Below, piece after piece: positions 8,636-17,351 of a stretch of 64,000 bases of DNA; within the stretch, counting starts at the first letter, position 1, and each line of letters opens with the position of its first letter. The position numbers and the translations under genes were made by a program. Below the pieces are notes generated by a model. It did not search any database. It saw only the letters and a list, made by a program, of their open reading frames with translations, and had not been told where the DNA came from. The stretch spans positions 4,480-68,479 of the forward strand of contig JAJFUH010000047.1 in assembly GCA_021372535.1 (NCBI GenBank), given 5' to 3'. Source of the DNA: a bacterium. Lineage in GTDB: Bacteria; Latescibacterota; Latescibacteria; Latescibacterales; Latescibacteraceae.

Positions 8636-11600
8636 TCATTCCGGTGGGATTCGTACCACGGAAGTCCCGGGGACAATGTCCACAGGGGCTTCGTATCCAC
8701 CGAATCGTACCGTTACAACAGGCGCCTTTTTCACCCAGCGGACAGGCACAACACCTTCCTTTCCCGTAGCGCCGGAAAAGCGGCCGTCAACATATACCCG
8801 GACTCCCTCGACGGGTACATTTCGGCTGTCAAGAGCGGAAATCCTGGTAACAAACGATATTCTGCCGGTCCATACGTCCCCCTTGAAATCATAAAAATTC
8901 ACCTCTCCGGCGCGGATTTTAAAACTGACGCGCTGTGTTGAAATACTGTTATCGTCGGGGCTTAAAATTTTACCCGCGCCCTCGAGGGGAGAAAAGTACA
9001 GCGACATCGGCGCCTGTGCGGTGAATTTTGTATCCCCCGCATCGGCGAAAGTGCAGTCAAAGGCATATATTGCTTTAATCCCATCGACAGTGGATATACG
9101 CACAGAAAGGTTTGCGTCTGTCCACGAGGTTTTCCCGGCCTGAACTTCCCATGTGGTTGTGTGATCGGTAAATACAATATTTCCGGGATTCCGGGACTTG
9201 ATTTCTAGAGGATAGAACTGGAGCTGGTGCGGCAGGAAAAGGGTAAAAAAGTCTCGTGATGCAGGATGCCGCACACGAATCCTCGTCCATTCGGCCTGCG
9301 GAGTATTCGAATATGTTTTTCCTGGGATTGACGTTTTCACCGAGGCAAGCACTTTCCATGATTCGGACCACGCCGCCGGGGGATACACGCTCCGGCTTTT
9401 TGAAAAGCCCCCGGAATCCGCAGTACCGGCAGAATCACCGATTGATTTCGTGATCCATTCGGCATAAGTCTTTAAGGATAACTCTTTCGGCTTTTTCCAC
9501 ACCATGTCCTCGGCGATTTTCAAATCGCTGGCGGGATTGATATCGTTTTTCGAAAGCGAGACAGGACATGTACCCGGAACCAGTGTAGCCGGCACAAATG
9601 AGGTCTTTCCGCTGTATTGCCCTTGCCAGTTCAGGGGAGTCGGAGTCAGCCACAGTACCGATCCGCCCTCCCTGACATAGCTCGCGATTTTAGCACTGTT
9701 TTCCGCCAGGGCGCGCTCTATACCCGCCGATGTCTGTGCGCCGATGACCAGCGAGTTGTAAACTGACAGGTTCGTTTCACTCAAATCTTTGTATGTCAGT
9801 ATTTCGCAGGGAATCTTCAGGCGACTGAGCATATCGACAGCCTCACGCGATTCACCGATCATACCCGTAAGGAGAGGCTCACGTCCCTGTGAGAGAATGT
9901 TCCGGAGCAAATCGGTTCCGCATGAAGGCCCCCTGGCGAGCGCATCTGCAATGAGATCGATAAACGAAACGGTGATAGTACCCGTACCCAGCTCGGCTCT
10001 CATTAAAAGCGGCCAGTCCCATGTGGTACTTTCCTCCGGTTTTACCGCCGTATAATCAAGCGAACCTTCACCGGGAAAATGGGCTTCGAGATCGACATCG
10101 TATCCGGTCAGGAGGTGAAGCACATTATCCTCGGCGCCGACTGTTTCCACCGGCATCCGGAGATTCCATTCGAGCGGGTATGAAGACTCGATCTGATCCC
10201 AGACGAGCAGCGCATCGGGCTTGAGGAACAGAATATGACGGTAGTATGAATCGGGAGGTATATCGCTCCGGGGCAAACGTACCTTGCCGGAAACATAATC
10301 TGCCATATCTGTCGTCATGAACTGGTTGATTCCCTCGGGGTAAAAATCGGCGGGGATTTTCGTTCCGGAGAAGGTTGTTTCCAAAGCCGGTTCGGGAAAA
10401 TTTGCCGTATCCTGAAGAACGGGAGTATCGCCCAGTCCCCGTCTGGTGACGATGTTGTGACGCCAGGCTGCATCATTCATCCCATGTTCCGCACATTCGC
10501 TGCTTCCGGAAGAACCATCATGAACAATAAGAGGAATTCCTTTCCAGATGAACGATAAACTGCCGTCGCCGGAGTGATTCGCCAGCTCTCTCCCGGGGAC
10601 ACCATCAGCGCTTCCGAAATTCACAATCACCATACTCTCGTCGGGAGAGCCATAATCATACCGAAGCACAGTGTTTCCGCCACCTGCGATAGTGCTTTTC
10701 CCTTCCGGCATACTTTCGGGATTCGAGGTGTCGGCAAACAGCAGAACGAGGGGATCGACCGGCTGTCCGCATTGTTTCCAGAACCAGAGCAGATGGGATG
10801 CAACATCGGGAGCATGACCGCTGACATCCGCTGCAGCCAGTACCACCGTACTCCCGGAGACGGTGTTTCCGGTGCCTGCTGTCATGATAAATCCCCGAAT
10901 ATGGGGTGACTGCTGCGGCAGGAGGACATTCATGTCATGTTCGAGAACTTTCAGAAGCCGCGGGTTCGAGAAATAATCGTTAACCTTGGCGTTTTTAAAT
11001 GCTTTGGCGGTAATAATAAGATATTCTTCCGCATACGAGGCATATTCCGGGCTGTCGGTAATCCACGCCCCATAATCATCGATGGAATTTTCAAGATTTT
11101 TTTCCAGGAACTGCTTCGAGTGGTCAATGTAATGCCTGAAATCCGGATCATCGGAGAAATTAAGCGAATAGAGCGCAGATGATGCCACAAGACGCATGGC
11201 TGTTGCGCCGAGGCACCAGGAATCGTCATTCCATGCGTATATATCATACTGAAGATACGTATCGAGTATCTGTTTCATGGATTTCCTGATCGATTCGCGC
11301 CCGACGATATCCCACAGGTTTGCCCCGGATACGAGATCATAGATGACAAGGGATTCGTAGAGCTTTGCCGAAGCTGAGTCGGAAAAAGCCCCGCGAATCT
11401 GGGGCAGGTTTTTCTTCGCCGCCGCAAGGGCATCTTCGACTCTTTTTTTCACCGAATCTCCCATGGCGGGATTCCCTGTCAACAGATAATTGACAGCCGT
11501 GGCAAGCCCGTAATCCTCGGAAAGGGTGTGGCTGAAAAGAGGATTTTGAAGATTTCTCCTGCCTCTGGCCATGTCCGCGTCCGTTACGAGGACACCTGCC

Positions 11601-11665
11601 CGTACGGCAGCCGTCATGCAGAGCAGCACGAGGAGAAACAGGAATATTTTGTGGACAGGTTTCAT
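8636..11665 (-). CDS. Large secreted heparinase II/III-like protein with extra C-terminal domains
   Basis: 1009 residues from ATG 11665 (AAAGGA upstream; signal peptide MKPVHKIFLFLLVLLCMTAA). The first about 300 residues are helical, as in the alpha/alpha toroid of polysaccharide lyases. Next comes a beta-rich part resembling the heparinase II/III C-terminal domain, including RYDYGSPDESMVIVNFGS and RHILFLKPDALLVWDQ. A segment around 640-740 (NSLVIGAQTSAGIERAL, SYVREGGSVLWLTP) looks like a class I glutamine-amidotransferase-like or beta-galactosidase-trimerisation fold. The C-terminal 60 residues resemble a PEGA or carboxypeptidase-like Ig domain. Lyase activity on uronic-acid polysaccharide is inferred from the fold only; catalytic residues are not assigned. 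Confidence 0.68.
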   Translation of the reverse strand: MKPVHKIFLFLLVLLCMTAAVRAGVLVTDADMARGRRNLQNPLFSHTLSEDYGLATAVNYLLTGNPAMGDSVKKRVEDALAAAKKNLPQIRGAFSDSASAKLYESLVIYDLVSGANLWDIVGRESIRKSMKQILDTYLQYDIYAWNDDSWCLGATAMRLVASSALYSLNFSDDPDFRHYIDHSKQFLEKNLENSIDDYGAWITDSPEYASYAEEYLIITAKAFKNAKVNDYFSNPRLLKVLEHDMNVLLPQQSPHIRGFIMTAGTGNTVSGSTVVLAAADVSGHAPDVASHLLWFWKQCGQPVDPLVLLFADTSNPESMPEGKSTIAGGGNTVLRYDYGSPDESMVIVNFGSADGVPGRELANHSGDGSLSFIWKGIPLIVHDGSSGSSECAEHGMNDAAWRHNIVTRRGLGDTPVLQDTANFPEPALETTFSGTKIPADFYPEGINQFMTTDMADYVSGKVRLPRSDIPPDSYYRHILFLKPDALLVWDQIESSYPLEWNLRMPVETVGAEDNVLHLLTGYDVDLEAHFPGEGSLDYTAVKPEESTTWDWPLLMRAELGTGTITVSFIDLIADALARGPSCGTDLLRNILSQGREPLLTGMIGESREAVDMLSRLKIPCEILTYKDLSETNLSVYNSLVIGAQTSAGIERALAENSAKIASYVREGGSVLWLTPTPLNWQGQYSGKTSFVPATLVPGTCPVSLSKNDINPASDLKIAEDMVWKKPKELSLKTYAEWITKSIGDSAGTADSGGFSKSRSVYPPAAWSESWKVLASVKTSIPGKTYSNTPQAEWTRIRVRHPASRDFFTLFLPHQLQFYPLEIKSRNPGNIVFTDHTTTWEVQAGKTSWTDANLSVRISTVDGIKAIYAFDCTFADAGDTKFTAQAPMSLYFSPLEGAGKILSPDDNSISTQRVSFKIRAGEVNFYDFKGDVWTGRISFVTRISALDSRNVPVEGVRVYVDGRFSGATGKEGVVPVRWVKKAPVVTVRFGGYEAPVDIVPGTSVVRIPPE

Positions 11666-11737
11666 TATATATCCTTTGGGGAGGCGGTGAAAAGGTAATT
11701 TTTCCACCCGCATGACTCAATAATTCCGTGTATCATG

Positions 11738-11796
11738 TTTATGGTTTATGGTTATTTTTGCCTTGTGCCTTGTGCCTTTTTCTTAAAGATAAAACT
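11738..11796. repeat. Short direct repeats in the divergent intergenic region
   Basis: TTTATGG TTTATGG and CCTTGTG CCTTGTG CC direct repeats lie between the divergent heparinase-like and DUF2400 genes. A related CCTTGTGCCTTCTGCC string occurs again at about 27650, so this is an interspersed simple-sequence motif and not a gene-specific operator. Confidence 0.5.
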
Positions 11797-11856
11797 TTTT
11801 ACAGGGATTGTGCAAGATGAATACGTTTCCGGCAATCCCCTTTCTTGACACCTGTA

Positions 11857-12768
11857 ATGGAAAGGTATAGATTAACCGAAACATTAACGTTCCGTCCCGG
11901 AGGTTTCTTGAACGACCCTGCCGCGCTGAAAGCATGCCTCGACAGCCTTGCTGCCGATTATGATGCCCGTTTTCTCGATTCCGACCCCGTGGGACTTGTC
12001 CATCGCTACCGGTTCCACGAAGACATCGAAACCGCCGGATTCATCGTGTCTGTCCTTGCCTTCGGGAATGCGGTTCAGATAAGGAAAAGCGCTGAAACTG
12101 TTCTTGCGTACGCCGGAGATTCGCCTGCCCGGTTTGCACGTGGATTGACGCCGAAGAGTGCGCTCGAAGTCTTTAGTAATTTCAAGCACCGATGGACGAC
12201 CGGCAGCGATATCGCCTTTCTTTTTTTTACACTCGGCCGTATTGTCGAAGAGGAAGGTTCGCTCGAAGCTCTCGTGCGGAAACTTGACAATCCGGGTGAA
12301 AAGACGATCGAAGAACTCATGGCGCGTTTGTCACGCTGGTTTGTTTTCAGATATACAGAAGATTTCGGAAAAAATCCGGGCCGGCCGGGAATATCATATC
12401 TCGTCCCTTCGCCTGCCGGGGGAAGCGCCTGTAAACGGCTGGCGCTGTTTTTCCGGTGGATGGTTCGCGGTCCGGATGGTGTCGATTTCGGGCTCTGGAA
12501 GTTCATAAACTCATCGAGACTTGTCATACCCCTCGATCGTCACATTGCACGAATGGCGGCGCTTCTCGGATTGAGCTCACGGCGTATTCAGGACTGGAAA
12601 ATGGCAATCGAGATTACGGAATCGCTTCGGCAGCTCGACCCGGATGATCCTGTCAGGTATGATTTTGCGCTTGTCCGGCCGGGAATCCTGAGGAAATGTA
12701 CCGCTGCAAAACAGGGAGACTGCCCCGAATGTTCGCTCCACAATATATGCACGGGTCGGTGGCTCTGA
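11857..12768 (+). CDS. TIGR02757 / DUF2400 family protein
   Basis: 303 residues from the ATG at 11857; a TTG four codons upstream is possible, and neither has a clear ribosome site. The sequence matches DUF2400: DARFLDSDPVGLVHRY near the N-terminus, FGNAVQIRKSAE, FKHRWTTGSDIAFLF, and the conserved SRLVIPLDRHIARMAALLGL helix. The C-terminus has four cysteines spaced C-x7-C-x2-C-x5-C, reminiscent of the iron-sulfur cluster of endonuclease III-like HhH glycosylases. The function of the family is not established. The next gene overlaps the 3' end by 40 bases. Confidence 0.85.
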   Translation: MERYRLTETLTFRPGGFLNDPAALKACLDSLAADYDARFLDSDPVGLVHRYRFHEDIETAGFIVSVLAFGNAVQIRKSAETVLAYAGDSPARFARGLTPKSALEVFSNFKHRWTTGSDIAFLFFTLGRIVEEEGSLEALVRKLDNPGEKTIEELMARLSRWFVFRYTEDFGKNPGRPGISYLVPSPAGGSACKRLALFFRWMVRGPDGVDFGLWKFINSSRLVIPLDRHIARMAALLGLSSRRIQDWKMAIEITESLRQLDPDDPVRYDFALVRPGILRKCTAAKQGDCPECSLHNICTGRWL

Positions 12769-13595
12769 AAACCGCCGTTCTTCTGCTCGGATTCATGCTT
12801 TCGGGTGTGGCATATGGTCTTGAACCGGTCACCGCGCTCGATGACGGATTCGCGGTTCCCTCGAAGGCGGGATTGATCGAGGCCTCTCTTCATTTTCCGG
12901 GCGCCGAATCGTTCATAATGGGTCCCTTCGCAGTTGCGGCATGGACACGACCGTTCGGTGTCGATGACCTCTCAGTGACCACGGTTCATACCGGAACACG
13001 GTTCGGTAAAGCGGGAATATCTTTTTCCTTCAGCGGGTGCGGATTCGACCTGTACGGCGACGAGTCGGAGAAAATAGGTTTTTCCTATGCGTTTCTTGAC
13101 CGTATTTCGTGCGGGATCAGGCTTACCCGGAACGCCATGCGCATCAGGGGATTCGGTGATGCATACGCACTGAGCGCCGATGGAGGTGTCGTGTTCCGTC
13201 CTGTCGAATCGGTATGGGTCGCAGGATCGTACGAGGACCTGTCGGGAGCCGAGCTTGGCGAATCACGCGAGCCGCTCGATGGACGGGCACGGCTCAGCGC
13301 GGCATGGTCGATGACCGGCGATTTCACGTTTCTCTGTTCTGCTTCGAAGGTGCGGTTGTACGATACATCATTTTCGGGGGGATTCACCGCCGGACTGTCG
13401 CCGCTTCTGACAGTCGGGGTAACGGGCGCCAGCGAGCCGGACCGGATGGAATTTCTCGGCATGGTGCATGTCAGAGGTTTGACATGGGCGTACCGGGGTT
13501 CTTACCATCGCGAGCTCGGCATGTCGCACGGTTTTTCTATATGCTGGACAGGGCAGCGGAAGACAGCCCGGGATCATGAGTCAATTATCAAATAG
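12729..13595 (+). CDS. Predicted outer-membrane beta-barrel protein, function unknown
   Basis: 288 residues starting at ATG 12729, where AGGGAG sits about 10 bases upstream inside the end of the DUF2400 gene; a second ATG at 12747 is possible. A hydrophobic signal segment (VALKTAVLLLGFMLSGVAYG) is followed by alternating hydrophobic/polar strands and many Gly/aromatic turns, such as TGTRFGKAGISFSFSG and VWVAGSYEDLSG. This pattern resembles PorV/PorQ-type or long-chain-fatty-acid-type barrels, but no specific family is recognised. Translational coupling to the upstream gene is likely from the overlap. Confidence 0.65.
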   Translation: MFAPQYMHGSVALKTAVLLLGFMLSGVAYGLEPVTALDDGFAVPSKAGLIEASLHFPGAESFIMGPFAVAAWTRPFGVDDLSVTTVHTGTRFGKAGISFSFSGCGFDLYGDESEKIGFSYAFLDRISCGIRLTRNAMRIRGFGDAYALSADGGVVFRPVESVWVAGSYEDLSGAELGESREPLDGRARLSAAWSMTGDFTFLCSASKVRLYDTSFSGGFTAGLSPLLTVGVTGASEPDRMEFLGMVHVRGLTWAYRGSYHRELGMSHGFSICWTGQRKTARDHESIIK

Positions 13596-13640
13596 AAGAT
13601 GAAATAATATGCCTGTACGGGTTGATTTTGAGGCGTAATT

Positions 13641-14204
13641 TCACAACCTCAGGCGTTTGAGCCCTGTATCGATGAAGCTGACAACCTGCTCGGGGGTATC
13701 GGCGTACATGAGCAGATGAATGTACGACGAAAATGACAGCTCATCGGGGAGTTCGCAGGCAAGAAAATCGATTATCTTTTTCCAGTGATCGCCGAAAAGA
13801 ACAAGGGGCCGGGGCGGTATGCTCTTATTCTTCTCGAGTTCCCATGCGAAAAAAAGCTCGGTCAGAGTCCCCGAACCGCCGCGCATGATTACATACCCAT
13901 CCGATATGTCGGTCAGTTTCAGGAGTCTGTCCGCATAGGTCGGGGTTTTTATCTCAGTATCGACATAGTCGTTCGGACGCGCATTGATGGATTCAAAAAA
14001 GGCGGTTGTCACTCCGATGGTTTTCCCGCCCGCCTTCTTTGCGCCAAGCGATGCGGCTTCCATGACTCCTCGGTATCCTCCGGTGACAACAGTGTATCCT
14101 GCCTGTCCGAGGTAATATCCTACAGCACGGGCCTCTTCATACCGTAAAGAACCCGGCTGCGGTCTTGAAGAGCCGAATACGGCGATTTTTTTCTCATGTT
14201 CCAT
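13641..14204 (-). CDS. LOG-family (SLOG) Rossmann nucleotide-binding protein
   Basis: A 187-residue cytoplasmic protein with the LOG/TIGR00725-type fold: N-terminal AVFGSSRPQPGS, a TVVTGGYRGVMEAASLGA glycine-rich loop, and the signature GGSGTLTELFFAWELEK (variant of PGGxGTxxE). Family members include cytokinin-activating phosphoribohydrolases and other nucleotide-binding proteins, so enzymatic activity on nucleoside monophosphates is possible but unproven. The GGSGT loop differs from the usual GGxGT of LOG enzymes only at the middle position. It is monocistronic between divergent neighbours. Confidence 0.82.
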   Translation of the reverse strand: MEHEKKIAVFGSSRPQPGSLRYEEARAVGYYLGQAGYTVVTGGYRGVMEAASLGAKKAGGKTIGVTTAFFESINARPNDYVDTEIKTPTYADRLLKLTDISDGYVIMRGGSGTLTELFFAWELEKNKSIPPRPLVLFGDHWKKIIDFLACELPDELSFSSYIHLLMYADTPEQVVSFIDTGLKRLRL

Positions 14205-14496
14205 GTTGCCGTTTCCTTTTCATGACCGGACACGTTTTATTCTATAAACATCGTATAATAACCGCAATGACCTGCTCACTGTCAAGGTCGTTCTCCGGCT
14301 TCGGAGATTATACGATAATAATCACGGCCCTCATTTACCGGATTTTCTCCTCCGGACGGGCAAAAGAAAGTATCGTATAAAAATGTTTTCAAGATATTGA
14401 GTTGCCCTGTGTTTTTATTGTTGTAAATAATGAGACTTATTGCTATATTCAGGAGAGATGAACAGCTTATGGTTCATTCCCCAGGGAGCGTATATC

Positions 14497-15237
14497 ATGG
14501 TATTTCGTCCGGGCAGGTATTGTGCGCTGTTGTTTGCAGCGGCGGTGTTACTTATAGGTGTTTCGTGTAACAGTACGGTGAATGATGGTGTCCCGGGCGG
14601 TTCGGGTATCACATACGATTTCCGGTTCTCAACGAACACCGAGGAGTGGACCCAGGGATTTGCCGACTATCCGGTTGGCAAATTCATGAGCAGCTATTAT
14701 GAGCTTACATTTCTGTACGCTCAGCTGCCGGAATATCTCGGCAGGAGTATGTACGGACTTTATATATCGAGTAATGACCACAGCGCCGATATATTCATGT
14801 ACATCAAACACGAGCTTACAGGATTGAAACCGAACACTGCCTATGATATCGTTTTCCGTGTCGAAATCGCTTCCGAGGCGCTTGAGAGCGATGCCGGAGG
14901 GGCAGGCGTATACCTGAAAGCCGGCGCCGCCGTGAATGAGCCATTTTCGATTATCGAAGGCGAGTATTACCGGATGAACATTGACAAGGGAGATCAGGCC
15001 GCTGGCGGGAAAGATGCGCTTGTTCTCGGCCCCATCGGAATACCCGAACATACCACGGACGAACCATTCAGACTCAAAACATTCGAAAACTCTGCACCAT
15101 TTGTTGTGACAACCGATTCAACGGGCGTCCTTTGGGTAATTGTAGGCACCGATTCGGGATATGTGGGTATCACGGATATTTACTATTCATCGATTAAAAT
15201 AACCCTCACCGAACAGAAACAACTCGTTGAGCTATAA
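14497..15237 (+). CDS. Putative lipoprotein, function unknown
   Basis: 246 residues from ATG 14497 (AGGGAG about 9 bases upstream); ATG 14458, also with AGGAG nearby, would add 13 residues. The N-terminus is basic-hydrophobic (RYCALLFAAAVLLIGVSC) with a plausible lipobox cysteine. The mature part is beta-rich with segments such as FRFSTNTEEWTQGFADYPVG and a stretch near GLKPNTAYDIVFRVEIASEA, which suggests a jelly-roll or carbohydrate-binding-like sandwich. No family is recognised. It stands alone, with about 290 bp upstream. Confidence 0.68.
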   Translation: MVFRPGRYCALLFAAAVLLIGVSCNSTVNDGVPGGSGITYDFRFSTNTEEWTQGFADYPVGKFMSSYYELTFLYAQLPEYLGRSMYGLYISSNDHSADIFMYIKHELTGLKPNTAYDIVFRVEIASEALESDAGGAGVYLKAGAAVNEPFSIIEGEYYRMNIDKGDQAAGGKDALVLGPIGIPEHTTDEPFRLKTFENSAPFVVTTDSTGVLWVIVGTDSGYVGITDIYYSSIKITLTEQKQLVEL

Positions 15238-15341
15238 GATATCATCCTTCATTTTCAATTCTTTGTTATCCTTCTGTATCGTGCGATATCCATGTATATT
15301 TAGAAAAAGCGTTGTGAAAAACACCACATGAATGGATTTAA

Positions 15342-15471
15342 GCAGCCGGGGGTCGGCACATAGTGTCGATCCCCGATTGATAATTCGGGGACATGTTTTT
15401 ATGCCCTTGACAGTAATAAAGCAATACATTTCGTTATCGGACGTGTGAAAAAGATAGTTTTACACCTCCCT
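15342..15471. repeat. Hairpin-rich interspersed repeat, copy A
   Basis: About 130 bp related to 44947-45080. Shared blocks are GATCCCCGATT-TTCGGGGACA (a hairpin), ATGCCCTTGACAG, CACATTTCGTnAT-like sequence, and a final GTGTGAAAAA...TTTTACAC hairpin. It sits in the 354-bp gap before the MCE operon and has no coding potential of its own. The rest of the gap holds only a candidate promoter. Confidence 0.7.
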
Positions 15472-15511
15472 CTTGAAGCTGTTCCTGCACTATTCAGTAT
15501 AGTATTTTACA

Positions 15512-15540
15512 TTGACATTACTCTTCAGGGTATTTACTTT
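15512..15540 (+). promoter_or_regulatory. Candidate sigma70-type promoter of the MCE operon
   Basis: A consensus TTGACA box is followed after 17 bases by TACTTT, a weak -10 match, about 50 bases before the mlaD-like start. The -35 is perfect but the -10 is only partial, so this is tentative. Confidence 0.35.
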
Positions 15541-15591
15541 ACATAGTATTAGTAACGCTTAAAGTACGCGATTTTTCAACGAAAGAACCAT

Positions 15592-16569
15592 ATGGCGACC
15601 AAAGCTCAGAAGGTCAGGCTTTCCATTTTTCTTATCGGTTCCGGCGCCGTTCTGCTGGTTTTTTTCATCGCCCTTGTCGGCAGCAGAATTTTAAAGCGGA
15701 TGGACCCCTATACCATTGTTTACGAAGAGATATCAGTAACGGGGCTGGAGCCGGGCGCTGCGGTAAAATACCACGGCGTTCAGGTTGGCCGGGTTGCGGA
15801 CCTTTCGGTGAGGAATGCAACATCCATACAGGTTTCTATCCAGGTGGAGCATTTAACCCCGATCAAGAAGGATACGGAGGCGGTTGTATCCGCGGTCGGA
15901 ATCACCGGTTTAAAGTTCATTGAGCTCACCGGCGGGACAGAAAGTTCGGAACTGCTGGAAGTCGGCGGCACGATCAAAGCTGGCCAATCGCTGTTCGACA
16001 CCATATCCGGCCAGGCGGAAGTCATTCTGGCGAAGCTGGAGCAGGTAATCAACAATCTCAACCATCTCCTTGGCCCCGAAACAACAGTCTCCCTTCAGAA
16101 TGCGCTCAATTCGGTATCGCTTGTGTCAACCAAAGTCGATACGCTTCTTACGGAAAACAGGTACTCCATAAACCGGAGTGTGGCCAATCTTGACAGCATC
16201 ATGGAGAATCTCGCGGAAACCTCCCAGAAAACCACTGAACTGGTCACAACGGTACATTCTCTGGTTTCATCGGAAGATGTCACGGGGACTTTGTCGGATA
16301 TCAGGAGCATCTCCGCGCAGGTCAGAACACAAATCGACAGCCTTCGTCTCGCCGAAACGACCGAGGAACTCCGTAAACTTCTTGTCAGCACGAATCAGAT
16401 GGTTGTGCACTACGACCTCATTGGTATCAGGGCACGGGATGATATTCTCAAATCCATGAGTAATCTTGAACAGGCGCTTGATAACCTCAGGGAAGCAACC
16501 GATGTAATCCGGGAAAATCCTTCTGTGCTTCTGAGGGGACGTCAAACCACAGGCGACAGAATTGAATGA
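15592..16569 (+). CDS. mlaD: MlaD/MCE-family lipid transport protein
   Basis: 325 residues: a cytoplasmic stub, one N-terminal membrane segment (FLIGSGAVLLVFFIALVG), then a single MCE domain (about 38-115) with EEISVTGLEPGAAVKYHGV and VGRVADL. A long alpha-helical C-terminal tail follows, rich in coiled-coil-like heptads. MCE proteins form hexameric rings that bind lipids in the periplasm for ABC-driven transport between membranes. It is the first gene of a five-gene operon with matching permease and ATPase genes downstream. The long helical tail resembles PqiB/YebT- or Mce-type tunnels more than the short E. coli MlaD. Confidence 0.9.
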   Translation: MATKAQKVRLSIFLIGSGAVLLVFFIALVGSRILKRMDPYTIVYEEISVTGLEPGAAVKYHGVQVGRVADLSVRNATSIQVSIQVEHLTPIKKDTEAVVSAVGITGLKFIELTGGTESSELLEVGGTIKAGQSLFDTISGQAEVILAKLEQVINNLNHLLGPETTVSLQNALNSVSLVSTKVDTLLTENRYSINRSVANLDSIMENLAETSQKTTELVTTVHSLVSSEDVTGTLSDIRSISAQVRTQIDSLRLAETTEELRKLLVSTNQMVVHYDLIGIRARDDILKSMSNLEQALDNLREATDVIRENPSVLLRGRQTTGDRIE

Positions 16570-16582
16570 CAGGGAGCGCTCG

Positions 16583-17350
16583 ATGAGAAACCCTACGATA
16601 AATCATTTTTTCCTTCTCATGACCATCGGGATGATCGCACTATTCATGGCATGCGGTGTTCTGGGAGTGAAAAAACTTCCCACGAAAAACTACTATATAA
16701 TTAATTATCCGTTCACAAAAAACGTTCCCCAGAACTCAAGGCGCCCGTACCCGTACGCTCTCCAGATAGGGAATTTTGAAATTCAGCCTATCTACAACCG
16801 TCAGAATGTCGTCTACCGGTATTCTCCCAACCAGATTCAGTACTATGAAGTCGAACGATGGGCCGTGAGGCCGGACTATATGATCACGAACCTCGTTTTT
16901 AAACACCTTGAGGAATCGGGTCTGACCAACCGTGTCGGTACCAACTTCTTCGAGTCACGGCCCGATTACCGGATCGAGGGGATGGTTGAATCGATCGAGC
17001 GGTATGATGCGGGCGACATCTTTTTTGCACACCTTGCCATGTCGATGAAAATGCTCCGCGTGGCTGACGGTACCCAGGTATGGGAGTATACATTCGACGA
17101 GAGGAAACAGGTATATCAGCGCGGGATGGTTTACACTGTTCAGGGACTATCCGCAATTTTTCAGTCGGAGATGAACATTGTTGTTGCTCAGATCGATTCC
17201 CTCTTTCTCAGTTACGGATCGGGAACGCCTCTTCAAAAAAAAGAAGCTCCCGATATAACGCAGAAACCTGCACAGACCGACTCGACAAAATCCGAAATCG
17301 ATGAATCAGCCTTTGAAATCATTCCTGACAAACGTCCAAAAGAGAAATAG
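16583..17350 (+). CDS. PqiC/ABC-type transport auxiliary lipoprotein
   Basis: 255 residues from ATG 16583, with AGGGAG upstream overlapping the end of the mlaD-like gene region. The signal peptide ends in a lipobox (ALFMACG). The sequence matches the auxiliary lipoproteins of MCE systems (COG3218/PqiC): KNYYIINYPF, YALQIGNFEIQPIYNRQNVVYR, VERWAVRPDYMITNLVF. PqiC-like lipoproteins sit in the outer membrane facing the MCE needle. The C-terminal 40 residues are low-complexity Lys/Glu/Pro. It lies between the MCE protein and a predicted outer-membrane protein gene, one base apart from the latter. Confidence 0.83.
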   Translation: MRNPTINHFFLLMTIGMIALFMACGVLGVKKLPTKNYYIINYPFTKNVPQNSRRPYPYALQIGNFEIQPIYNRQNVVYRYSPNQIQYYEVERWAVRPDYMITNLVFKHLEESGLTNRVGTNFFESRPDYRIEGMVESIERYDAGDIFFAHLAMSMKMLRVADGTQVWEYTFDERKQVYQRGMVYTVQGLSAIFQSEMNIVVAQIDSLFLSYGSGTPLQKKEAPDITQKPAQTDSTKSEIDESAFEIIPDKRPKEK

Positions 17351-17351
17351 C

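Noticed and set aside
15232-15429. 65-codon minus-strand frame downstream of the lipoprotein
   Set aside because: It overlaps the hairpin-rich repeat and has no ribosome site or recognisable sequence.
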